Assembly: GCA_937916345.1 (NCBI GenBank)
Contig: CALFUE010000190.1
Coordinates: 1-8,328, forward strand
Length of the DNA stretch: 8,328 nucleotides
From: an uncultured bacterium
GTDB taxonomy: Bacteria; Bacillota; Clostridia; Lachnospirales; Lachnospiraceae
Reading direction: 5' to 3'
Below the pieces are notes generated by a model. It was not told the origin of the DNA, ran no database searches, and worked only from the letters and a program-made list of their open reading frames with translations. Shown piece by piece: positions 1-7,328 of the stretch. The position numbers and the translations under genes are program-made. Within the stretch, counting starts at the first letter, position 1; each line of letters begins with the position of its first letter.

Positions 1-64
1 CGTGGCAACAAACCCCGCCACAGGGCATGAGTACAGATATATGATCATGGCGTACAAAGCGTGA
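1..64 (+). CDS. Possible 3' end of a convergent plus-strand gene, function unknown
   Basis: One plus-strand frame is open from the window edge to a TGA at 62-64 and would encode about 20 C-terminal residues ending in RYMIMAYKA. Alternating hydrophobic residues and the closing MAYK resemble the last beta strand of a fibronectin type III-like domain, but so short a piece cannot be assigned. The main support is position: the stop lies 5 nt before a perfect inverted repeat at 70-104 and faces the end of the minus-strand signalling operon, as expected for convergent genes sharing a terminator. Against it, the stretch is short enough to be open by chance, and the minus strand is also open here, though with no ribosome binding site. 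Only the tail is visible. Confidence 0.4.
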   Translation, partial: VATNPATGHEYRYMIMAYKA

Positions 65-69
65 TATGC

Positions 70-104
70 TATAGTAAACGCATTTAATAAATGCGTTTAC
101 TATA
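70..104. terminator. Perfect 16-bp inverted repeat, probable two-way terminator
   Basis: The left arm at 70-85 (TATAGTAAACGCATTT) is the exact reverse complement of the right arm at 89-104, with a 3-nt loop at 86-88. It lies 22 nt beyond the response regulator stop and 5 nt beyond the stop of a possible plus-strand gene, so it is well placed to end both transcripts. No clear U tract follows on either strand and the stem is AT-rich with a GCG core, so it is not a textbook intrinsic terminator. It could instead block 3' exonucleases on the mRNA or be a protein-binding palindrome. Confidence 0.6.
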
Positions 105-126
105 CACCTTGTGTTGCAGAAATTGC

Positions 127-873
127 TCAATCCTTAAAGAAATCCCTCAGGTTCTTTAGCAGCTCTTCCCTTTCTATATTTTTCAGAAAATATCCCTGTG
201 GCTTCAGAGCCACAACGGACATAACGCTATCCCTGTCGCTCTTTCCCGTCAGAAATATAACCGGTATACCCTTTGTCTCGTCATCACTCCTCAGCATTTC
301 CAGCACCTGGGGGCCGCTGGTTACGGGCATCTCATAGTCCATCAGTATCAGATCCGCCTTGTTCATCCCTAGCCACTTGATGGCCTGGAGACCTGAATTC
401 GCCATGGAGACCTTGTAGATGTCCTTTAGCCAGTCCCTCACGAGACCCAGATAATTCGGGTCATCATCGACTATCAGTATGCTCTTTTTCTTTTCCACGG
501 AGAGCTTCATCAGCTCACCGAGGACTCTGACATATTCTTCATTGTCCAGCGGTCTCGACAGATATTTGTACAGAATATCCGGCGCGATGCGGTCAAAGAG
601 ATACTGCTGATCGTTTTTTTCAGCTATGAGAATGACTTTGGCTCCGGTCTCCGACGCCTTGTCACTCACGAAATGCAGAACCTCATCCTTCGGGCGGACA
701 TTCTCATCCACATATATTGTAACCGCTTTCACTCCCTCCCAGTGGGAGTTTATATCGTTGATATTCCACCTGACAAACTCGCTTTCCATACCGGCGTCTT
801 TGGCTTTTTTGACTATGATCCTGATGAGAAAGGAGTCCTTCTCTCCCACCACCAGATTTTTGAAACCCGCCAT
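127..873 (-). CDS. Response regulator with pseudo-receiver plus intact receiver, no output domain
   Basis: This 248-residue cytoplasmic protein is made of two receiver-like halves. Residues 1-123 have the alternating strand-helix pattern of a receiver but lack its chemistry: the acidic pair is replaced by E11-K12 and the strand-5 lysine by R107 (before P108). Residues 130-248 form an intact receiver, with acidic residues D136-D138 (ILIVDDDP), phospho-acceptor D179 (LILMDYEMP), T209 on strand 4 and K231 on strand 5 (GYFLK). There is no DNA-binding, GGDEF or enzymatic domain, so output is probably by protein contact or phosphate relay, as in CheY or Spo0F. The gene starts 1 nt after the hybrid kinase stop, which makes it the likely partner of that kinase's Hpt domain. 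The start is supported by a GGAGGA site 5 nt upstream. The receiver call is firm; the cognate pairing is inferred. Confidence 0.9.
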   Translation of the reverse strand: MAGFKNLVVGEKDSFLIRIIVKKAKDAGMESEFVRWNINDINSHWEGVKAVTIYVDENVRPKDEVLHFVSDKASETGAKVILIAEKNDQQYLFDRIAPDILYKYLSRPLDNEEYVRVLGELMKLSVEKKKSILIVDDDPNYLGLVRDWLKDIYKVSMANSGLQAIKWLGMNKADLILMDYEMPVTSGPQVLEMLRSDDETKGIPVIFLTGKSDRDSVMSVVALKPQGYFLKNIEREELLKNLRDFFKD

Positions 874-874
874 A

Positions 875-3800
875 TCATTCCTCCGATATCATCTTTTCCA
901 TTCCTTCCCAATCCAGTAGCTTAAGCATCTTTCCGATTTTATTTATCTTTTCGGAATCCTTCTCCGGCAGACTGTAACCCTTCAGCTGTTCAATGATCAT
1001 CTCCACCGAATCATAATCCATCCTGGGAATTGTCTCCCTCAGAGCCTCGTAGGCTCCCCTCAGCTCCTCATCAGGAATCCTGGGCAAAGCGTCTTTCTCA
1101 CTATCATCCTTTTTTTTCAATCTGTCAAGTTTTTCCTTGTAGCTCCTGAATAATTCCAGCAGCCTGCCAGTGTTTGCCTTGATATAGGGCAGCTCCTCCC
1201 TGTTCCCCGCGTCCTCCAACTGCTCGGAGAGCTTTGACAGCTCCCCGGCGCCGATAATACGTGCGGAACTCTTCAGCGCGTGGACCTTTATGGTATAAAG
1301 CTTAATATCCCCGCCATTGCAGGCGTTCTCGATGACGGCGGAGATATCGTCTATGGTCTCATAAAACATGGTTATCGACTTCACGAAGGAGCCTGCTCCT
1401 CCGGAATTCTTTATACCTTCATTGACGCTCACCCCTTTTACCTCATACAGCCAGCGCAGCTCCTCGGGAAGCTTCTCCGGGGCAGGGGCCTCGTATTCCT
1501 TGCCGGGGATCATCATGATCTCCTCCGGGAGATGCCGCATGATGGTGTGCTCCAGTGTCAGTGAATCCACGGGCTTCGCCAGGTAACCGTTAAAGCCTTC
1601 GGCCTTGTAGAACTCATCCCCGCCGGCGGTAGAGTTCGCCGTCAGCGCGTAAACGGGAAGCTCCTTATTAGTCTCCCTTATCCTTTTTATGGTCTCTATA
1701 CCGTCCATACCGGGCATCATGTGATCCAGCAGAACCACGTCGAAATTGCCATATTTCAGTTTTTCCAGACATTCCTCTCCACCGGAAGCCGTGGTGACGA
1801 ACACCTTTGTAGCCTTCAGCAGTCCTTTTATGACATTCAGATTCATGGGATTGTCGTCCACCACCAGAACCTCGGCGTCGGGAGCTATGAACTGAGGCAC
1901 ATAGGGTCCCTCATCCACTTCCTCGTCCTCATTGAATTCTCCGATCTTTGTCTCATCCACAATCCTCTGGGGCACCGTGAGGGTAAACTCTGACCCCTGA
2001 CCGTAGACGCTTGACACGGTGAGCTCACCTTTCATGAGCTCGGAGAATTTCTTTGAGATATCAAGTCCCAGCCCTGTGCCCTGGATAGCGGAATTTTTCT
2101 CCTCATCCAGCCTCTCGTAGGCGGAGAAAAGCTTGTCCATCTCCTCATCCTTTACGCCGATCCCGGTGTCCTTTACTGAAAATCTGAGAGAACAGTTTTC
2201 TCCCTCACAGTTCACGGCCAGAACCTTTAGAGTGACGTCACCAGATTCCGTATATTTCACGGCGTTTGTCAACAGGTTTAAAACCACCTGCTTGATCTTT
2301 CCGAAATCACCATAAAAACGCTTCGGCACATTGCTGTCCACTTCCACCTTGAAAGTCAGATCCTTCTCCCTGGTCTTTACTCTAATCATCTTTGCCATAG
2401 CCCTGATAAGCTCGGGCAGATCATACTCCTGCTCCACTAGATGCATCTTTCCCGACTCGATCTTTGACATATCGAGCAGGTCATTTATCAGTGAAAGAAG
2501 CGATTCCGAGGCGTATCTGATATCGGCTGCGTAGCCCTTTACGGTCTCGGAATAACTCTTTGGCACATCCGTCGTATCCTCCCTCAATATCATCTCATCC
2601 ATTCCCATGATAGTATTGATGGGAGTCCTGATCTCGTGTGACATATTTGCGAGAAAACGGGATTTCGCACCATTCGCCTTGTCCGCCTCCTCCTTTGCGG
2701 CTCTTATCTCATTATACTGCCTCTGAATGATGGTACCCTTCATAAATCTCCACACAACAAAGCCCGCCACTGCTGCCAGCAGCGCCAGAAGTATTACCCT
2801 CACCGCCAGAAGCTCCAACAGCTGCGGCTGCTTGGTGATAGCGACAGTCTCATCCTGATATACCTCCTCGGTGCTGTCATCCACCACCTGGATGTGCAGC
2901 ACGTAGCTGCCGTAGCCGAGACCGGTATATTCGAGGGAAGTCAGCTGGTTCTGCGGCGCGGTGATTCCGGAATCCTCCGTCCCCTCCAGGTATATGCGCA
3001 CTGTGGGATTCGACATAGTGTAATCCAGGATCGCCGGCGTGATCTGGATACGGCCGTTCACCGCGGGAATGACATATTCTCCCGCGTCGTTCGGCAGCAG
3101 CTCCTCTTCATTAATCATTACTGATCTGACGCCTGTCTTTATCTTTGAATTATAGTCGAAATAATTGTTGATATTTACCTTTGTGACCCCGCCGCGACAG
3201 GCTATATAAAGATTTCCCTCCTCATCCCGCTCACTGAAAGAATTCGCGGTGGCAGCCGAGAACATTCCGTTTGCTATGGTGTAAATCCTGTAGTCTGTCA
3301 CCTTGTCGGCGAGCAGATCATCCGCCTTCATGACGTAGATGCCGTAAGAAGAGATGATCCAGACATTATCGTAGTCATCGAAGAAGATATCGAAATTGTT
3401 GTTGTAGGGAAAAGAGGAAATCTCAACTATCTCGCCATTCTGATAATACTGGATGGAATTTGATGTAATTATCCACAGCACTCTCTTGTAGGGATCGTTT
3501 TTTATCCTCAATATAACATCGCTGGTCAGCCCTTCGTCACGCCCGAGTCGGGTTACCTCATCACCCGACAGGACATATATACCGTCACCGTCCGTTCCTA
3601 TGAAGATCTCACCGTTATTACCCTCTTCAACAGTGAGAAATACCGTGTTTGTGATCAATCCTCCAGCGCCGGTGTTCTTTGTCACCTTACCGTTTTTTAT
3701 AACGGAAAGTCCGTCATTCGTACCTACCAGTATGGAGCCGTCGGAGGCCAGCCTCGTACATCTGACCCTGTTGCTGATCAGACCCTCCGTCTCCGTGAAA

Positions 3801-5122
3801 CTCGTTATCACGCCGTCCCTCGAATAGCAGACCAGCCCCTTATCGTCGGTAAAGGTTGAAAACCAGAGATTATCGGCATCGTCCTTCATGATGCACCTGA
3901 TGCGCACTCCCGTCAGAAATTCCGTCAGCTTGTTATCCTTCACTTTTCCGTCCTCTCCTATGACAAAGAGGCCATTGTCGGAAGCCACATAGAGCTCACC
4001 GTCCCTTAAGGCCGTAGAGTTTACCACAGTATCCTCTATACCGGCATTTCCGGTCACATTCGTGAAATTGTTGGAAACCACCTTCATGACGCCTTGTCTG
4101 GAGGACGCGTACCAAAGATTCCCCTGATAATCCTCCGTCATCATCCAGATAGAATTGTTCATGGGCAGATCGTCGAGCACGTGTATCTCGTCATTTTCGT
4201 CCAGATATCCGGAGATCTCCTCGGAGCAGATCCATATCCTGCCGCATGCGTAGGTAATATAATCGATGTAGCCTGAAAAGGGCACGGCTATCTTCTTTAA
4301 TCCCGCGGAAGTATCCGTTATACTCCCGTAGTATACTGCCTCTTCCGATGTTCCGAGATAAAGCTTTGCGGGATCAAGGGGATCCGGAAAGACTGTTGAT
4401 ACAGCGCCTGTCCCAAGCTCCGAACCCGTTACAATGCTTAAGATCTTTGAATCCTTCATAACGAAGACATCTCCGTCACTGGTCACGCCGTATATCGTCC
4501 CGTCTCCCGCTGCCTCAAGCCTCTCTATGGTCTCATCCCTTAAATCCTGTATCTCATTTATGGTATATGAAGCGTCCTCTACTGTGGCAGTGCACATACC
4601 TCCGGTAGTGCCTATATATATCAGCCCGCTTTCATCCTCGGCGAAACCGCGGATGGAAGATGCGGGAAGCCCATCCCTGTAGGTGATATGAGTCTGCCTG
4701 CCTTTCTCGATCACCACGACGCCGTTGTCATTTGTTCCGACCCACACCCTGTTTTTACTGTCTTCATACATGACGCGGCCGCTGGTAAGACCATTCATCG
4801 AATCCAGTCTCTCAAAGGTCGAGCCGTCATACAGTATCACACCGCTGTAGCCGCCGATCCAAACATAGCCATCTTCCGTGGTAAGTATACAGTTTGCATC
4901 GGAAGTGGGGAGTCCGTTTGTGGCGTCATAGATCACAGCCGTGTAGCCCACATTCCCCAACTGCCCGGAAGCCGCGTACCCGCCGCCTGTTTTTTTATTC
5001 ATGTCTGCGGCGCTTTCTGCATCACTCCCGGCCGCGTATAAGGTGGTAATGCTTCCCGATGCGGTCAATATGACCGCCGAAGCAAAAGCAACTATCCTTC
5101 CCAATAATTTAAATCTTTTCAT
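875..5122 (-). CDS. Hybrid sensor histidine kinase: double beta-propeller, Y_Y_Y, kinase, receiver, Hpt
   Basis: A 1415-residue membrane sensor. Residues 1-31 look like a signal peptide (KRFK, hydrophobic core, cleavage near YAA-G). Residues about 59-650 carry 14 Reg_prop-type blade motifs (such as VWIGG, VWVGT, LWYAS, LYIAC) spaced about 42 residues apart, enough for two seven-bladed propellers. A Y_Y_Y domain (about 704-766) and one membrane span (about 768-793) follow. Inside the cell come HisKA with phospho-histidine H829 (MSHEIRTP), HATPase_c (N953; DTGIG at 985-989; GTGLG at 1015-1019), a receiver (D1089, D1090, phospho-acceptor D1133, T1161, K1183) and an Hpt domain with H1281 (HALKSSARIIGA), then a charged helical tail of about 75 residues. 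The outer half matches Bacteroides hybrid two-component sensors that bind oligosaccharides, but there is no AraC-type DNA-binding domain. An open frame extends 24 codons further to a GTG at 5194, but lacks a ribosome binding site and a sensible signal peptide. The ligand is unknown; a sugar is a guess from the family. Confidence 0.95.
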   Translation of the reverse strand: MKRFKLLGRIVAFASAVILTASGSITTLYAAGSDAESAADMNKKTGGGYAASGQLGNVGYTAVIYDATNGLPTSDANCILTTEDGYVWIGGYSGVILYDGSTFERLDSMNGLTSGRVMYEDSKNRVWVGTNDNGVVVIEKGRQTHITYRDGLPASSIRGFAEDESGLIYIGTTGGMCTATVEDASYTINEIQDLRDETIERLEAAGDGTIYGVTSDGDVFVMKDSKILSIVTGSELGTGAVSTVFPDPLDPAKLYLGTSEEAVYYGSITDTSAGLKKIAVPFSGYIDYITYACGRIWICSEEISGYLDENDEIHVLDDLPMNNSIWMMTEDYQGNLWYASSRQGVMKVVSNNFTNVTGNAGIEDTVVNSTALRDGELYVASDNGLFVIGEDGKVKDNKLTEFLTGVRIRCIMKDDADNLWFSTFTDDKGLVCYSRDGVITSFTETEGLISNRVRCTRLASDGSILVGTNDGLSVIKNGKVTKNTGAGGLITNTVFLTVEEGNNGEIFIGTDGDGIYVLSGDEVTRLGRDEGLTSDVILRIKNDPYKRVLWIITSNSIQYYQNGEIVEISSFPYNNNFDIFFDDYDNVWIISSYGIYVMKADDLLADKVTDYRIYTIANGMFSAATANSFSERDEEGNLYIACRGGVTKVNINNYFDYNSKIKTGVRSVMINEEELLPNDAGEYVIPAVNGRIQITPAILDYTMSNPTVRIYLEGTEDSGITAPQNQLTSLEYTGLGYGSYVLHIQVVDDSTEEVYQDETVAITKQPQLLELLAVRVILLALLAAVAGFVVWRFMKGTIIQRQYNEIRAAKEEADKANGAKSRFLANMSHEIRTPINTIMGMDEMILREDTTDVPKSYSETVKGYAADIRYASESLLSLINDLLDMSKIESGKMHLVEQEYDLPELIRAMAKMIRVKTREKDLTFKVEVDSNVPKRFYGDFGKIKQVVLNLLTNAVKYTESGDVTLKVLAVNCEGENCSLRFSVKDTGIGVKDEEMDKLFSAYERLDEEKNSAIQGTGLGLDISKKFSELMKGELTVSSVYGQGSEFTLTVPQRIVDETKIGEFNEDEEVDEGPYVPQFIAPDAEVLVVDDNPMNLNVIKGLLKATKVFVTTASGGEECLEKLKYGNFDVVLLDHMMPGMDGIETIKRIRETNKELPVYALTANSTAGGDEFYKAEGFNGYLAKPVDSLTLEHTIMRHLPEEIMMIPGKEYEAPAPEKLPEELRWLYEVKGVSVNEGIKNSGGAGSFVKSITMFYETIDDISAVIENACNGGDIKLYTIKVHALKSSARIIGAGELSKLSEQLEDAGNREELPYIKANTGRLLELFRSYKEKLDRLKKKDDSEKDALPRIPDEELRGAYEALRETIPRMDYDSVEMIIEQLKGYSLPEKDSEKINKIGKMLKLLDWEGMEKMISEE
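879..884 (-). promoter_or_regulatory. Ribosome binding site of the response regulator, inside the kinase gene
   Basis: GGAGGA lies 5 nt before the ATG at 873. It falls within the last sense codons of the hybrid kinase, where the sequence reads GAG-GAA-TGA. Ribosomes ending the kinase therefore finish on this site, which favours coupled translation. Confidence 0.85.
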
Positions 5123-5124
5123 AC

Positions 5125-7257
5125 TCAGCTCTCCTGATACTTTTTCAAAACCTGCTTCACCTCCGTAAGGGATTCTAAGAAGACCTCCACGCACAGGGGA
5201 TCAAACTGTGTTCCTGCCCCCTCCTCTATTATGGAAAGAGCCTTTTCAAGAGGAAATGCGGGCTTGTAAACTCTGGGTGACGCCAGAGCGTCAAATACAT
5301 CCGCCACTGCCATCACTCTGGCGGACAGCGGTATCACTTCGCCTTTCAATCCCTCGGGATAACCCTTTCCGTCCCATCTCTCATGATGGTAGGAAGCCAT
5401 ATTCAAGGCCTCCTTCAGATAGTTTTCTCCCTGAACCTTGTTTATGGCATTCTCGATTATCCTTCTGCCGGCGGTGGTATGTGTCTTCATTATTTCATAC
5501 TCCTCATCCGTCAGCTTTCCGGGCTTGTTCAGCACGGCGTCGGGAATGTTGATCTTTCCCACATCATGCAGAGGCGCAGACATCACCACATCGGAGATGT
5601 ATTTCGGCGTCAGCTTCTTTGAGTAATAGCCTTTTTTCTTTAGTCCCTCCAGTATTATCTTTACATAAGCGGCAGTTTTCTGGATATGTGCCCCGGTATC
5701 TGAATCACGGTTCTCCACCATGTCCGCCATAGTGATGATCAGTCCGTTCTGCATCTGGGCGGTGGCCTCGGCGTAATAACGCAATGTCCTCATCTGCTCG
5801 GCTATGCCCGATGCCATCTGACTCACAGAATTATATAGCTCCTCCACCTCTGTTCCCGTATATATATCCAACTCCTTTATGGCTTCCACCTTTGCGTCAA
5901 GCATATTCTGGTCGTCGCTCGCGGAGATGAAATCGCCTATTGCGTTCGTCATACTGCCTATAGGATAAACTATAGAGAATCTGGAAATCCAGAGACCACT
6001 GAAGAGAACCAGTATGAAGAATCCCGAGAATATCAAAAACATCCTAATCAGGAAGTCTGTGTTAAAGCCCGACAAATATTCCATTGAGGTGTCGACTCCC
6101 ACATAACAGACGGTATTTCCATAATCATTTTTTACAGGCACGTAGATGGTGAGCATCCAGCCTGACACATCATCGCTCTCCACCGGCGGTATCTCCCCCC
6201 CTGCCAAAAGCGTGTCCAGATAGGGCTCGAAGGCTTCCTCAAACTCTATCCTGCTTCCGGGCTCCTCAGCCGGTGTGTCCTCGTTATCCAGGTCAAATAT
6301 GACATAGCAGCCGTCTCGTTTGATCTTTATCACATACAAAAATTTTACGCCAGTTGAATTGTCCCTGATACTGTACAGGATTTTTTCCATTTTTTCATAA
6401 CCGAAGGCGCTCCTGCCCTCTGTCAGATATATATCCATCATGGCAGGATCCAGCTCATCCGCGGCAAATTTCGCCGCCTGACAGGCATTCGCCATATACA
6501 CCTCCCTCAGATTCCTGGAATAAAGACTTAGGCTGATAACGCTGAACACCAGCGTGAGGATAATGGACATGAAAAGCATCAACGTGATCAGCTGTCTCTG
6601 AATTGATCCATTTTTTTTCCGAAATCCCCTGCGCAGCCCCTTTATCTGCTTTTTCGTGAGAGGCTTTTGCATGAAAGCGCTGTTCCACAGAGCATCCCTC
6701 ACCCTGTCCGATATGACATTCATCAAAATAATGGCTATGACCGTAGTGATAAGCTTGTCTGCTATATTTAATACGATATCCACTACTATGGTACTGAAGA
6801 AAACATCAATTCCGGTGGATTCTGCCAGTATCTTTGAGGTCTCTTCAACTGCCGGATAGCCCGAGCCGCCGATAAGAGCCCACTCGATCACGGTTCCGAG
6901 AATCCCGCCATACAGGGCTATTATCAGAATAAACAGAAGAACCATCCTCTTTTTTAAAAATCTGCCGCCGGGAGCAAGGATCGTCGCCGTGATAGCGATC
7001 AGTACACCCACCAACGTATAATATACGGAATTTGAGACGTATATGGTTATGATAATGGATGTGGCTACGGCTGTGAGAACACCTGGGAAAAATCCGGCCA
7101 CAGCGGCCACCATGATCGTTCCTGCCGTGTCGAGCCACAGCGGCAGGTTAAAGAAATATCTGATAATAGAAGGTAGGATGTTCAGTGCAATTCCGACAAA
7201 AACAAAAAGGATCAGATTTATCCTGTTTTTAATCCTTTTTGACTGCGAGTATTCCAT
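5125..7257 (-). CDS. Membrane HD-GYP protein with ECF S-like and Cache-like sensor domains (c-di-GMP phosphodiesterase)
   Basis: This 710-residue protein probably hydrolyses cyclic di-GMP at the inner face of the membrane. Residues about 13-181 hold five hydrophobic spans with the patterns PLWLDTAGTI and IADKLIT, resembling ECF transporter S components seen fused to clostridial sensors; this is recalled family knowledge, not a search. A span at about 223-245, an extracellular domain at 246-402 with a Cache-like layout, and a span at about 403-425 follow. The HAMP-like linker (about 430-485) leads to the HD-GYP domain (about 505-705). Its metal and catalytic residues are all present: H524, H564-D565 followed by K568 (HDVGK), H593, H624-H625-E626, the HHERWDGKGYP motif at 624-634, and D653. 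The ATG has a GGAGGTG site 5 nt upstream. It is the first gene of the operon, ending 2 nt before the kinase. No GGDEF domain is present, so it should degrade rather than make c-di-GMP. The sensed ligand is unknown. Confidence 0.93.
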   Translation of the reverse strand: MEYSQSKRIKNRINLILFVFVGIALNILPSIIRYFFNLPLWLDTAGTIMVAAVAGFFPGVLTAVATSIIITIYVSNSVYYTLVGVLIAITATILAPGGRFLKKRMVLLFILIIALYGGILGTVIEWALIGGSGYPAVEETSKILAESTGIDVFFSTIVVDIVLNIADKLITTVIAIILMNVISDRVRDALWNSAFMQKPLTKKQIKGLRRGFRKKNGSIQRQLITLMLFMSIILTLVFSVISLSLYSRNLREVYMANACQAAKFAADELDPAMMDIYLTEGRSAFGYEKMEKILYSIRDNSTGVKFLYVIKIKRDGCYVIFDLDNEDTPAEEPGSRIEFEEAFEPYLDTLLAGGEIPPVESDDVSGWMLTIYVPVKNDYGNTVCYVGVDTSMEYLSGFNTDFLIRMFLIFSGFFILVLFSGLWISRFSIVYPIGSMTNAIGDFISASDDQNMLDAKVEAIKELDIYTGTEVEELYNSVSQMASGIAEQMRTLRYYAEATAQMQNGLIITMADMVENRDSDTGAHIQKTAAYVKIILEGLKKKGYYSKKLTPKYISDVVMSAPLHDVGKINIPDAVLNKPGKLTDEEYEIMKTHTTAGRRIIENAINKVQGENYLKEALNMASYHHERWDGKGYPEGLKGEVIPLSARVMAVADVFDALASPRVYKPAFPLEKALSIIEEGAGTQFDPLCVEVFLESLTEVKQVLKKYQES
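5130..5135 (-). promoter_or_regulatory. Ribosome binding site that fixes the hybrid kinase start
   Basis: AGGAGA lies 7 nt before the ATG at 5122 and inside the last codons of the HD-GYP gene (CAG-GAG-AGC-TGA). This site, together with the signal peptide that begins at MKRFK, selects this ATG over the GTG at 5194. The same stop-proximal arrangement recurs at the next gene junction. Confidence 0.85.
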
Positions 7258-7262
7258 TCAGA

Positions 7263-7269
7263 CACCTCC
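7263..7269 (-). promoter_or_regulatory. Ribosome binding site of the HD-GYP gene
   Basis: GGAGGTG, a near-perfect match to the 16S anti-Shine-Dalgarno, lies 5 nt before the ATG at 7257. It is the only site of the signalling operon outside coding sequence, consistent with this being the first gene of the transcript. Confidence 0.85.
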
Positions 7270-7298
7270 ATAGGCATAAATCGCTGAAAATCCACTAA

Positions 7299-7328
7299 AT
7301 ACTAGCACAAAGGATGTTTTATTGTCAA
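7299..7328 (-). promoter_or_regulatory. Probable sigma-A promoter of the HD-GYP / kinase / regulator operon
   Basis: On the minus strand a perfect -35 box TTGACA (7323-7328) is followed after 18 nt by TAGTAT (7299-7304). The bases just before the -10 box are TGC, an extended -10 motif, which offsets the 4-of-6 match of the hexamer. Transcription would start near 7292, giving a leader of about 35 nt. The -35 box overlaps the stop codon of the ABC ATPase, and no terminator is visible between the two genes, so some read-through from upstream is also possible. No operator repeat or riboswitch fits in this short leader. Confidence 0.65.

Noticed and set aside
626..924. Two overlapping plus-strand open frames (97 and 83 codons) opposite the response regulator
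   Set aside because: They lie antisense to a well-supported receiver gene, have no ribosome binding site and show no recognisable protein pattern.
4688..5041. A 117-codon plus-strand open frame opposite the kinase propeller region
   Set aside because: It is antisense to the clear propeller repeats and signal peptide region and has no supporting start signal or domain.
5123..5194. N-terminal extension of the hybrid kinase to a GTG at 5194
   Set aside because: The 24 extra residues would overlap the HD-GYP gene, lack a ribosome binding site and bury the signal peptide; the ATG at 5122 has AGGAGA 7 nt upstream.
6845..7138. A second minus-strand frame of 97 codons within the HD-GYP membrane region
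   Set aside because: It is an out-of-frame shadow of the transmembrane segments; the main frame continues without break into an intact HD-GYP domain.
7258..7324. A c-di-GMP riboswitch in the leader of the HD-GYP gene
   Set aside because: The gap is only 67 nt and the predicted leader about 35 nt, too short for a GEMM-type aptamer, and no matching stem pattern is visible.
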